From the NCBI GenBank assembly GCA_002352145.1, contig DEHX01000064.1, positions 21,431-34,183 on the forward strand: a stretch of DNA of 12,753 nucleotides. Reading direction: 5' to 3'. Below are positions 6,457 through 12,753 of the stretch, piece after piece. The stretch is from Chitinophagaceae bacterium UBA2789. Lineage in GTDB: Bacteria; Bacteroidota; Bacteroidia; Chitinophagales; Chitinophagaceae. Within the stretch, counting starts at the first letter, position 1. Each line of letters starts with the position of its first letter. The position numbers and the translations under genes are program-made. The notes beneath the pieces are model-generated. The model was not told the origin of the DNA. It ran no database searches and was given only the letters and a program-made list of their open reading frames with translations.

Positions 6457-7038
6457 ATGAGCAACATGAATGATTTTAAAAAACTGGAAGAACTCGTAGT
6501 CGCCGGATTTGGCGGACAGGGAGTATTATCACTCGGTATGACATTGGCCTATGCAGGCATGGTAGAAGGAAAGGAAATTTCCTGGATGCCTTCTTATGGA
6601 CCGGAGATGAGAGGTGGTACAGCCAATTGTATTACGATTCTATCAGAAAAAAAGATCAGCTCACCTATTATTTCATTCTTTGATACCGCTATTGTACTCA
6701 ACCAGCCTTCAATGGATAAATTCGCACCAAGGGTAAAACCCGGCGGATTGCTGTTGTATGAATCTGGCAATATCCTGAAACCCAGTACAAGAACAGATAT
6801 TCAGCTGGTGGGCATCAACGCAACCACAGAAGCTTTGCTGATGAAGAATGCAAAGATCATGAACATGATCATACTCGGTGCCTACCTGCACCTGAAACCG
6901 GTAGTGAAGATTGAGTCTATACTGGAAGCCCTCAAAAAGGTATTGCCGGAAAAATATCATCATCTGCTGCCGATCAATAAAGAAGCACTGGAAAAAGGTG
7001 CTGCCATGGTAGCACAACAGGCAGAGCCCATAATCTAG
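6457..7038 (+). CDS. 2-oxoacid:ferredoxin oxidoreductase, gamma subunit
   Basis: The 193-residue protein is the gamma domain, which binds CoA in this enzyme family and completes the delta-alpha-beta-gamma set. The nucleotide-type loop GFGGQGV is at residues 17-23 and the family sequence PSYGPEMRGGTANC at about 45-58. Length is typical. The start may be Met1 or Met4; Met1 is kept because of the upstream spacing. It is separated from beta by 127 bp holding REP-like repeats, unlike the tight spacing of the first three genes, so it may rely on read-through or have its own start of transcription. The TAG stop is followed within 10 bp by the -7 box of the next gene. Confidence 0.92.
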   Translation: MSNMNDFKKLEELVVAGFGGQGVLSLGMTLAYAGMVEGKEISWMPSYGPEMRGGTANCITILSEKKISSPIISFFDTAIVLNQPSMDKFAPRVKPGGLLLYESGNILKPSTRTDIQLVGINATTEALLMKNAKIMNMIILGAYLHLKPVVKIESILEALKKVLPEKYHHLLPINKEALEKGAAMVAQQAEPII

Positions 7039-7046
7039 CAGTTGGC

Positions 7047-7054
7047 TATCTTTG
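7047..7054 (+). promoter_or_regulatory. -7 promoter element of pdxH
   Basis: TATCTTTG is a perfect match to the Bacteroidota -7 consensus TAnnTTTG. It lies in the 35-bp gap after the gamma subunit gene and 19 nt before the pdxH ATG, implying a leader of about 12-15 nt. No clear TTTG -33 element was seen at the usual distance. Confidence 0.5.
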
Positions 7055-7073
7055 GCAATTAATTTTTACGGCA

Positions 7074-7721
7074 ATGACTCCCCATGAAATAGCGCAGCTG
7101 CGCAAAGACTATACCCTGCATTCACTTAATGAAGATGATGTGGCAGATTCCCCTATTGCCCAGTTTCAGCGCTGGTGGGAGGATGCAGAAAAATCACAGA
7201 TAGATGAAATGAATGCCATGACACTGGCCACAGTAGGTCACGATGGTATGCCGGAGGCAAGGACGGTATTGGTAAAAGCCTTTGATGAGAATGGATTTGT
7301 TTTCTTCACCAATTATAATAGTGCCAAAAGCAAACAGCTTGATTTTAATGTTAACTGCTGCCTGCTTTTTTTCTGGAAAGAACTGGAACGACAGGTGCGT
7401 ATTAATGGCGTAGCTGAAAAAATTTCGATGAAAGAGAGTATTGATTATTTCGATAGCCGACCGGATGGCAGTAAGATAGGCGCATGGGCATCACCACAGA
7501 GTTTAGTGGTCGCCGGCAAAGCCTGGTTGAAAGAAACATTTGAATACTATGCGGAACGTTTTAAACATGGTAAAATCCCAAAACCGCCACATTGGGGAGG
7601 CTACAGGGTAAAACCGCTACGCATAGAATTCTGGCAAGGCCGGCCCAGCCGCATGCACGACAGGATACAATATTCTAAAACAGAAGAGGGAAAATGGAAT
7701 ATTGAGAGACTGGCACCTTAA
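7074..7721 (+). CDS. pdxH: Pyridoxamine/pyridoxine 5'-phosphate oxidase PdxH
   Basis: The 215-residue FMN enzyme oxidises pyridoxine or pyridoxamine 5'-phosphate to pyridoxal 5'-phosphate, the last step of PLP synthesis and salvage. Family features are the N-terminal LRKDY segment, the FMN-binding ARTVLVKAF (around residues 62-70) and FFTNYNSAKSKQL (around 76-88), and the C-terminal FWQGRPSRMHDR (186-197). R193 and H195 in that last motif correspond to the substrate-binding Arg and His of the E. coli enzyme. The protein ends in the usual RLAP. Length is that of the family. It has a good own promoter element and probably forms a separate transcript. Its TAA is immediately adjacent to the stop of the convergent downstream gene, with no base between them and no obvious terminator. 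Confidence 0.96.
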   Translation: MTPHEIAQLRKDYTLHSLNEDDVADSPIAQFQRWWEDAEKSQIDEMNAMTLATVGHDGMPEARTVLVKAFDENGFVFFTNYNSAKSKQLDFNVNCCLLFFWKELERQVRINGVAEKISMKESIDYFDSRPDGSKIGAWASPQSLVVAGKAWLKETFEYYAERFKHGKIPKPPHWGGYRVKPLRIEFWQGRPSRMHDRIQYSKTEEGKWNIERLAP

Positions 7722-8564
7722 TTAAAATAAAGATAATTGCTGCTCATCTCCTCTCTTCTTTTTTATCTTACCCTTAATCTCAATCTTAGTCTTATCCTCA
7801 TTCTTCACCTCAAACACCTCACCCGCCGTATACCTCGAAGCAATCACAATCCTTGTATGATGGGCATGTGGCGCAAATAATTTTTCAACCAGTTCCGGCT
7901 TGTTGTTATTCTTTGACAGGTGAGATAAGATCAGCAACTGTAAATCTTTTGAACGAAAGTGCTGAAACAGTTCCAGTGCCTGTGCGTTACTCAAATGCCC
8001 TTCATCACCGCGGATCCGTTGCTTCAGATGATAAGGATAGCTGCCATTTTCCAGCATATCCTCACAATAGTTTGCTTCGAGGAAAGCAGCATGGCATTGG
8101 CTGAAATACTTTATTACTCTTTTACAGGCATAACCAATATCAGTGATCACTCCAACATTAACACCATGGCCGCTGATCATAAAACTATGCGGGTCAGCAG
8201 CATCATGACTTTTACGAAAGGGAGTAACAGATAAGCTCCCGATCTCCAATGTTTTCGTATGCCGGAAATGCCGGAGCAAAGGCTCCTCCACAGGTATGGA
8301 ACTGTTACGGAAAGTCCCTTCGGTTATATAAACAGGTAACTGGTATTTTTTTGACAAACCCGGCACTCCGCTGATATGGTCTGCATGTTCATGAGAAACA
8401 AAAAGGGCCTTTACTTTTTGCAGGGACAGGCCAAGTTGCTTCATTCTTTTTTCGGTCTCACGGCAACTGAGTCCGGCATCCACCAGCAACGCTTCCTGGT
8501 CATTTCCCACATAGTAACAGTTGGCATTGCTGCCGGAATTTAGCGAGGCAATAAAAAGAGACAT
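7722..8564 (-). CDS. MBL-fold metallo-hydrolase of the YycJ/WalJ type, with C-terminal clamp-binding motif
   Basis: The 280-residue metallo-beta-lactamase-fold protein starts at MSLFIASLNSGSNANC, the conserved N-terminus of the YycJ/WalJ group; the frame continues nine codons upstream to 8591, but that part covers the promoter. Metal ligands are in HEHADH (58-63), with H120 and D142 (TDIG) further on, and a late SHLS segment. YycJ homologues are putative exonucleases; in Bacillus anthracis yycJ loss gives a mutator phenotype linked to mismatch repair (recalled from the literature). The last five residues, QLSLF (276-280), exactly match the bacterial sliding-clamp-binding consensus QL(S/D)LF, which agrees with a DNA-repair role. 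A basic linker precedes the motif. The gene is convergent with pdxH and divergent from gdhA. Confidence 0.88.
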   Translation of the reverse strand: MSLFIASLNSGSNANCYYVGNDQEALLVDAGLSCRETEKRMKQLGLSLQKVKALFVSHEHADHISGVPGLSKKYQLPVYITEGTFRNSSIPVEEPLLRHFRHTKTLEIGSLSVTPFRKSHDAADPHSFMISGHGVNVGVITDIGYACKRVIKYFSQCHAAFLEANYCEDMLENGSYPYHLKQRIRGDEGHLSNAQALELFQHFRSKDLQLLILSHLSKNNNKPELVEKLFAPHAHHTRIVIASRYTAGEVFEVKNEDKTKIEIKGKIKKKRGDEQQLSLF

Positions 8565-8571
8565 ACTTGTC

Positions 8572-8579
8572 CAAAAATA
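8572..8579 (-). promoter_or_regulatory. -7 promoter element of the MBL hydrolase gene
   Basis: Read on the minus strand the sequence is TATTTTTG, a perfect match to TAnnTTTG. It ends only 7 nt before the chosen ATG (8564), so transcription would begin within a few bases of the start codon and the mRNA would be leaderless or nearly so. It lies within the nine-codon upstream extension and supports the shorter start. Confidence 0.45.
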
Positions 8580-8591
8580 GCAACTAATCAT

Positions 8592-8761
8592 CTACAGGAA
8601 AGAAATCAATATTCCTGTCAATACTCATGTAAAACTGAAGCCGGGACTGACTTTCCTCATTTTAATCAGGCAGGGCTTGTTTTTACTTTTAGATATTGTG
8701 ATGACAGGATCTGGACAATACTCCTTGTGAAATAAGATTGCTTAACATTTAAACCATTTTT
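8592..8761. other. Divergent intergenic region, MBL hydrolase / gdhA
   Basis: This 170-bp AT-rich spacer separates two divergently transcribed genes and must hold the gdhA promoter. I found no match to TAnnTTTG better than 4 of 6 on the plus strand (for example around 8690) and no clear operator. A weak AGGAA/TTCCT inverted repeat (about 8596-8616) is present. No small gene is supported. Confidence 0.5.
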
Positions 8762-10114
8762 ATGATTGCGACAAAAAATACAGCTGTTGACAAGTTCATG
8801 CAGCTGATGAAAAAACGCAACCCTTACCAGCCTGAATTCCTGCAGGCCGTTTCCGAGGTTGCACATGCCATTATTCCTTTTATCGAAGAACATCCCGAAT
8901 ACAAAAAGGCCAATATCCTGGAAAGGATGACCGAACCCGAAAGGGTGATCATCTTCCGGGTTCCCTGGGTAGATGATGAAGGCAATTTCCGCATCAACCG
9001 CGGGTTCCGGGTGCAGATGAACAATGCCATCGGTCCTTATAAAGGCGGTCTCCGCTTCCACCCCAGCGTTAACCTCAGTATCCTCAAATTCCTCGCCTTT
9101 GAACAGGTATTCAAAAACTCTCTCACCACTTTACCAATGGGTGGGGCCAAGGGAGGTTCAGATTTTGACCCCAAAGGAAAATCAGACAATGAAGTAATGC
9201 GCTTCTGCCAGAGCTTTATGACAGAACTATATCGCCACATCGGCAACGACACAGACGTACCAGCCGGTGATATAGGTGTAGGCGGAAGAGAAATCGGTTA
9301 CCTATTTGGACAATACAAACGCCTCAGCAATCAATTTACCGGTGTGCTCACCGGAAAAGGATATACCTATGGCGGCAGCCTTATCCGCCCCGAAGCAACC
9401 GGTTATGGCACCCTTTTCTTTGTAGAAGAAATGCTGAAAACAAAAGGCGAAACCCTGAAGGGTAAAAAAGTAGTCATATCCGGTAGCGGAAACGTATCAC
9501 AGTATGCCATTGAAAAAACAATACAGCTGGGAGGTATACCGCTTACTGCATCCGACAGCAATGGCTTCATATATGATCCCGATGGAATAAATGAAGAAAA
9601 ACTGGCCTTCATCCTCGAACTGAAAAATGTTCGCCGCGGCCGCATTGCCGAATATGCCGACAAATATGCTGTGCCTTATTACGAAGGCGAAAAACCCTGG
9701 AAGATACCTTGTGATATCGCTCTGCCCTGTGCCACACAAAATGAGCTGGACGAAGAAGATGCAAAAATGCTGGTGAAAAAAGGATGCAAACTGGTAGCAG
9801 AAGGCGCTAATATGCCAACCACTCCTGAAGCAATTAAAGTACTGCAGGATAAAGGAGTGATGTATGCACCGGGCAAAGCTGCCAATGCTGGTGGCGTAGC
9901 CACTTCCGGGCTCGAAATGTCACAAAACTCCATCCGTCTTTCCTGGACAAGAGAAGAAGTAGAAAAAAGATTGCAGACAATCATGAGAAATATTCATGAG
10001 CAATGCATGATGTATGGTAAAAAAGAAGACGGCACCATTGACTATGTTAAAGGCGCAAACATAGCTGGCTTCGTACGGGTAGCAGATGCTATGCTGGCCG
10101 AAGGCCATGTTTAG
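8762..10114 (+). CDS. gdhA: NADP-type glutamate dehydrogenase GdhA
   Basis: The 450-residue hexameric-type enzyme interconverts glutamate with 2-oxoglutarate and ammonium. Active-site residues follow the Clostridium symbiosum enzyme with a constant +5 offset: K94 (IGPYKGGLRFH), K118, the catalytic K130 (LPMGGAKGG) and D170 (PAGDIG). The Rossmann loop is GSGNVSQ, and the end of the second strand reads ASDSNG, as in the NADP-dependent E. coli enzyme (ASDSSG) rather than NAD-specific forms; NADP use is therefore inferred. Length is standard. The gene is monocistronic by its surroundings: a divergent spacer upstream and a strong terminator 34 bp downstream. It could exchange 2-oxoglutarate with the ferredoxin oxidoreductase encoded nearby, but no shared regulation is visible. 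Confidence 0.97.
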   Translation: MIATKNTAVDKFMQLMKKRNPYQPEFLQAVSEVAHAIIPFIEEHPEYKKANILERMTEPERVIIFRVPWVDDEGNFRINRGFRVQMNNAIGPYKGGLRFHPSVNLSILKFLAFEQVFKNSLTTLPMGGAKGGSDFDPKGKSDNEVMRFCQSFMTELYRHIGNDTDVPAGDIGVGGREIGYLFGQYKRLSNQFTGVLTGKGYTYGGSLIRPEATGYGTLFFVEEMLKTKGETLKGKKVVISGSGNVSQYAIEKTIQLGGIPLTASDSNGFIYDPDGINEEKLAFILELKNVRRGRIAEYADKYAVPYYEGEKPWKIPCDIALPCATQNELDEEDAKMLVKKGCKLVAEGANMPTTPEAIKVLQDKGVMYAPGKAANAGGVATSGLEMSQNSIRLSWTREEVEKRLQTIMRNIHEQCMMYGKKEDGTIDYVKGANIAGFVRVADAMLAEGHV

Positions 10115-10147
10115 GCAATCAATTCACATGAATCAAGGCGCACAAGG

Positions 10148-10176
10148 AAACGCCCCGGTTCTTCCGGGGCGTTTTT
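10148..10176 (+). terminator. Strong intrinsic terminator of gdhA
   Basis: An 11-bp perfect stem, AAACGCCCCGG (10148-10158) with CCGGGGCGTTT (10164-10174), closes a TTCTT loop and runs into a T tract ending at 10176. The GC-rich core with U-run is a textbook rho-independent terminator 34 bp after the gdhA stop. Confidence 0.92.
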
Positions 10177-10222
10177 CATCCGTCTCTTAACAAATGTCAA
10201 TTTTTTCCGGGCACACTCTTGT

Positions 10223-10230
10223 TACTTTTA
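10223..10230 (+). promoter_or_regulatory. Candidate -7 element for the beta-barrel protein gene
   Basis: TACTTTTA matches TAnnTTTG at 5 of 6 positions, with a T-run about 17 bp upstream that could serve as a -33 region. It lies 20 nt before the ATG at 10251 and inside the longer possible reading frame from 10194, favouring the later start. Confidence 0.3.
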
Positions 10231-10250
10231 TTACCATAAAAGCACCGGGC

Positions 10251-11105
10251 ATGCAAAGGATAAAAACATACCTCTTGCTCCTGCTGGCTGTGCTGGCAGG
10301 AAACTCCTCCATCCTTCAACCATATGTAGACCCGCTGCAGGTAAGATTTACAAATGGTTTCCGGAACAATAACAGTACGGAAAGAGGTACGCCGTTCACT
10401 CACTTATGGGCCGGTAGCGATATACCTGTTAAACTGGCGCCGGAAACCTATTTGCTGCTCAGCCCTTATTATGAAAACTGGCAATTGGATTCCGGTAAAA
10501 AAGAAAATATTGTACCGGGAGTGCATAGTCTTGCATTGCCCATAGGCCTCCTGCTTCCGTTGAAAAATAAAAAATGGTCACTGTCCTTTACAGCTATACT
10601 GCGGTCAAATGCTGAAAAATTACTGGCTGACAAAACGATCCAGGCAGGCGGGGCTGGTTTCCTTAGCTACGAAAAAGCAAAGAGTAAAAAATTACGCTTC
10701 GGGTTATATGTTAACTCCGATTTCTTCGGGCTTTTCGTCATGCCGCTGGCCGGGGCCGACTGGCGGATCAATAAACGAAATTATCTCTTTGGCCTCCTGC
10801 CCGGAAGGTTCACATGGGAACACCAATTTAATAACCGGCTCTTTGGCGGGCTTACCTTCCGTGCCATCACCAATAGTTACCGGCTTCGGAACGGTAACTA
10901 CCTGCGCATAGATGATAACCAGCTATCCGGCTTTTTGGATGTTTATCTCTCCCGGCGGATTTGCTTCACGGTGGAACCCGGTTATGGTATCCTTCGAAAA
11001 CTAAGAACAAGTTTTGAAAAAAGAGAGTATTTGCCTGGTAAAACATGGGAGGATGGATTCTTTATCAAACTCAGTACAGCATACAGGATACGCTTCGAAA
11101 AATAA
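10251..11105 (+). CDS. Exported protein, probable outer-membrane beta-barrel (function unknown)
   Basis: I do not recognise a specific function. The 284-residue product begins with a signal peptide: basic MQRIK, then a Leu-rich core (YLLLLLAVLAG) and a likely cleavage site near residues 17-20, with no lipobox. The remainder alternates short hydrophobic/aromatic strands with polar turns (for example KKWSLSFTAIL, KLRFGLYVNSDFF, NNRLFGGLTFRAI, ISLAWR-like strands absent but RICFTVEPGYGIL present) and ends in a strand closing with RIRFEK, as in small outer-membrane barrels of Bacteroidota such as the DUF6268-like group. I start at ATG 10251 because the frame's earlier ATG at 10194 would put 19 residues ahead of the signal peptide and over a promoter-like sequence. 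The cyclase gene follows after 44 bp. Confidence 0.65.
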   Translation: MQRIKTYLLLLLAVLAGNSSILQPYVDPLQVRFTNGFRNNNSTERGTPFTHLWAGSDIPVKLAPETYLLLSPYYENWQLDSGKKENIVPGVHSLALPIGLLLPLKNKKWSLSFTAILRSNAEKLLADKTIQAGGAGFLSYEKAKSKKLRFGLYVNSDFFGLFVMPLAGADWRINKRNYLFGLLPGRFTWEHQFNNRLFGGLTFRAITNSYRLRNGNYLRIDDNQLSGFLDVYLSRRICFTVEPGYGILRKLRTSFEKREYLPGKTWEDGFFIKLSTAYRIRFEK

Positions 11106-11136
11106 AATACCCACGGCTTTTGTTTGATTTCTTTCC

Positions 11137-11144
11137 TAATTTTC
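11137..11144 (+). promoter_or_regulatory. Candidate -7 element for the cyclase-YHS gene
   Basis: TAATTTTC matches TAnnTTTG at 5 of 6 positions and ends 5 nt before the ATG at 11150, an arrangement similar to the leaderless one of the MBL hydrolase gene. A TTTG at 11119-11122 is present upstream, but its spacing of 14 bp is shorter than the usual 19 or so. Confidence 0.25.
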
Positions 11145-11149
11145 ACTTC

Positions 11150-11794
11150 ATGGAAACCACAATAGCCATCATGATGGCCGACCTTTCCGGCTACACCGCT
11201 CTCACCGAAATTCATGGCGGCGAAAAAGCGGCCGATATGGTACATCGTTTCTTGCAACTGGTCAATCAGTCACTGGTGGGCGATAGCCGCCTGCATGAAC
11301 GGGTAGGCGACCAGGTAGTGATCGTTTCTTCTTCGGCAGAGCAACTGGCCTATACCGCTACATTTTTGTTTGAAAGGGTACATGAACAGGAGTGGTTTCT
11401 CGCCTTGCATGCAGGACTGCATTATGGAACCGTGGTACAAAAAGATAATGCATACTTCGGCTCTACCATCAATACAGCGTCCCGCATCATGTCAGCAGCA
11501 GAGAAAGGAAAGATGCTTTGCTCCAAAGAGTTCGTCGAACAGTTGCCGGCCAATCATGCATTCGTAACTAGCAGTAAAGGATTGATGCAGTTCAAAAACC
11601 TGCTTCAGCCGGTTGATCTCTACGAGCTGCATTGCTGTATAAAAAACATCAGCAAGACCTATGTGATCGACCCGGTTTGTCACATGCTTATAACGGCTCC
11701 TGAAAAAGCAGTGCAGCTGACACGACAGAACGATACCTTGTATTTCTGCTCAGAAAAATGCAGGGACATGTATATTACGCATCATTCCGGTTGA
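11150..11794 (+). CDS. Class III nucleotide cyclase fused to a YHS/TRASH metal-binding domain
   Basis: The 214-residue soluble protein has a compact class III cyclase domain (about residues 1-160) followed by a YHS/TRASH domain (171-210). Cyclase motifs: metal-binding D11 in MADLSGYT and D54 in ERVGDQVV, a GLHYGTVV strand at 89-96, and the transition-state pair N108 and R112 in FGSTINTASR. The base-specifying positions are E50 (Lys in adenylyl cyclases, Glu in guanylyl cyclases) and A101 (Asp in adenylyl, Cys in guanylyl), so ATP specificity is doubtful. The YHS part starts DPVC and has C177-x22-C200-x3-C204, the TRASH metal-site spacing. Start at ATG 11150 places the first catalytic strand at the N-terminus; the upstream extension overlaps the preceding gene. 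The role, perhaps metal-responsive cyclic nucleotide signalling, is inferred. Confidence 0.85.
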   Translation: METTIAIMMADLSGYTALTEIHGGEKAADMVHRFLQLVNQSLVGDSRLHERVGDQVVIVSSSAEQLAYTATFLFERVHEQEWFLALHAGLHYGTVVQKDNAYFGSTINTASRIMSAAEKGKMLCSKEFVEQLPANHAFVTSSKGLMQFKNLLQPVDLYELHCCIKNISKTYVIDPVCHMLITAPEKAVQLTRQNDTLYFCSEKCRDMYITHHSG

Positions 11795-11862
11795 TAAAAT
11801 ATGGCTGTCTCAAAAGGCTGGCGTTTTAAAACAATCCCACCTTAATACTAATTCAATCAGGA

Positions 11863-12753
11863 TTACAGCACCTCCACGCTTCGTTCTACAAAGGCCGTCA
11901 GATCAGCTCCCTTCAGCATACCCTGCGCCAGCAGGGCAAGGTCAAATGCCTGTTTGGCCAGTATGGTTTGCTGTGCCTCGTCAGCAGCAAGAATTTTTGA
12001 AATGAGCTTGTGATTGCCATTCACCGCTACTTTATAAGTGTCAGGCATAGTGCCATAAAAATTCATACCACCGCCCAGCCGGCTCATTTCCTTCATCCGG
12101 CGCATCCATTCTTCCATGGTAATGGTGACAGGTAAATGATCGGCAGGCTGACTTTCCACTTCCACCTTCATGTTTACATTATTGATCGCCTTATCAAAAA
12201 TAGCTTTAAGCTTGTCCGACTCTTCCTGTGTGAGTTTATGCTGCTCAGTATTTTCTTTTTCAATCAGCTTATCCAATACATCCGCATCCACTCTCTTCAA
12301 GGATGTTTTCTCCAGCTTCATTTCCAGGTGATGAATGAAATGAGTATCAATCGGCGAATTCATCAGCAGCACATCATAATTCTTTTTTTGTGCCGCCGCC
12401 ACATAACTGTGCTGGTGCTCTGCATCGGCAGTATAGAGGTATACCAGTTGTCCGTTCTTGTCCGTCTGGAAGTCTTTCACCTTAGTACTGTATTCTTCCA
12501 GGGTATAATGTTCCTTTTGAGTGTTGGTAAGCAATAAAAACTCTTTCGCCTTTTCATAAAACTTTTCATCACTCAACGCACCGTATTTTACAAAGAGCCC
12601 TATATCACTCCATTTTTCTTCATATGCTTTGCGGTCTTTTTTAAAAAGCTCCAGGAGTTTCTCCGCTACCTTACGGCTGATATAGCTGTTGATCTTTTTC
12701 ACATTACTGTCGCTCTGCAGGAAAGAGCGGCTTACATTCAGCGGAATATCCGG
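11863..12753 (-). CDS. htpG: Chaperone HtpG (Hsp90), C-terminal part
   Basis: This is the C-terminal 296 residues of bacterial Hsp90, an ATP-driven dimeric chaperone in the cytosol. The frame remains open to the right edge of the window. The sequence entering from the edge reads PDIPLNVSR followed by a run ending in VKKINSYISRKV, the conserved middle-domain segment of HtpG; the GTG at 12702 is therefore internal and not a start. The rest covers the end of the middle domain and the C-terminal dimerisation domain, closing with FVERSVEVL. The ATP-binding N-terminal domain lies outside. It is convergent with the cyclase-YHS gene across a 68-bp spacer in which I see no convincing terminator. Confidence 0.96.
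   Translation of the reverse strand, partial: PDIPLNVSRSFLQSDSNVKKINSYISRKVAEKLLELFKKDRKAYEEKWSDIGLFVKYGALSDEKFYEKAKEFLLLTNTQKEHYTLEEYSTKVKDFQTDKNGQLVYLYTADAEHQHSYVAAAQKKNYDVLLMNSPIDTHFIHHLEMKLEKTSLKRVDADVLDKLIEKENTEQHKLTQEESDKLKAIFDKAINNVNMKVEVESQPADHLPVTITMEEWMRRMKEMSRLGGGMNFYGTMPDTYKVAVNGNHKLISKILAADEAQQTILAKQAFDLALLAQGMLKGADLTAFVERSVEVL

Noticed and set aside
8565..8591. Nine-codon N-terminal extension of the MBL hydrolase
   Set aside because: The region contains a perfect -7 element and the family N-terminus begins at MSLFIASLNSGS.
8690..8698. TAGATATTG as a gdhA promoter element
   Set aside because: Only 4 of 6 defined positions match TAnnTTTG and no -33 element is properly spaced.
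11045..11149. N-terminal extension of the cyclase overlapping the barrel gene
   Set aside because: The residues are a frame-shifted shadow of the preceding gene's end; the first cyclase strand begins right after ATG 11150.
11800..11822. GGCTGTCTCAAAAGGCTGGCG resembling the terminal repeat of some Bacteroidota insertion sequences
   Set aside because: No second end, target duplication or transposase fragment was found nearby; one short match is not enough.
11823..11832. Perfect palindrome GTTTTAAAAC between the cyclase and htpG
   Set aside because: It has no loop and is AT-rich, so it is not a convincing terminator or operator.
12136..12537. Forward open frame opposite htpG
   Set aside because: It is the complement of the conserved HtpG sequence with no coding evidence of its own.

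Overview
The window looks like a chromosomal segment of a Bacteroidota bacterium, probably close to Chitinophagaceae/Sphingobacteriia. The assignment rests on protein character, on several matches to the Bacteroidota -7 promoter element TAnnTTTG (perfect before the pdxH-like and MBL-hydrolase genes), on the scarcity of clear Shine-Dalgarno sequences, and on a short REP-like repeat of a type I remember from such genomes. No rRNA, tRNA, CRISPR array or intact mobile element was seen. Both ends cut genes: an antiporter-like membrane subunit at the left, htpG at the right.

Positions 1-4005 hold a tightly packed energy-converting [NiFe] hydrogenase operon in the order echA(partial)-B-C-D-E-F, followed by the nickel chaperone gene hypA. 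Adjacent genes overlap by 4 nt or lie 2-16 nt apart. Both CxxC motifs that hold the Ni-Fe centre are present in EchE, so this reads as a genuine hydrogenase rather than a complex I relative without the metal site. A small hairpin plus T-run overlaps the hypA stop.

Positions 4118-7038 encode a four-subunit 2-oxoacid:ferredoxin oxidoreductase in the order delta, alpha, beta, gamma. A 112-bp gap before it holds a Crp/Fnr-like palindrome and a -7-like element. A REP-like repeat cluster separates beta from gamma. Inference: the oxidoreductase oxidises 2-oxoacids and reduces ferredoxin, and Ech re-oxidises ferredoxin with H2 evolution and ion pumping (or the reverse). This would be an oxygen-limited fermentative or redox-balancing module.

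Positions 7074-10176 are mostly housekeeping: pdxH (PLP synthesis), a convergent YycJ/WalJ-type metallo-beta-lactamase hydrolase ending in a sliding-clamp-binding pentapeptide, and gdhA (glutamate dehydrogenase) with a strong intrinsic terminator. PLP and glutamate/2-oxoglutarate supply fits amino-acid catabolism feeding the oxidoreductase, but these genes have their own transcription signals.

Positions 10251-12753 hold an unrecognised exported, probably outer-membrane beta-barrel protein; a small class III nucleotide cyclase fused to a YHS/TRASH metal-binding domain; and, convergently, the C-terminal part of htpG. The most unusual items are the cyclase-TRASH fusion with guanylyl-cyclase-like specificity residues, the clamp motif on the MBL hydrolase, and the Ech/2-oxoacid oxidoreductase pairing with its putative oxygen-responsive control region.
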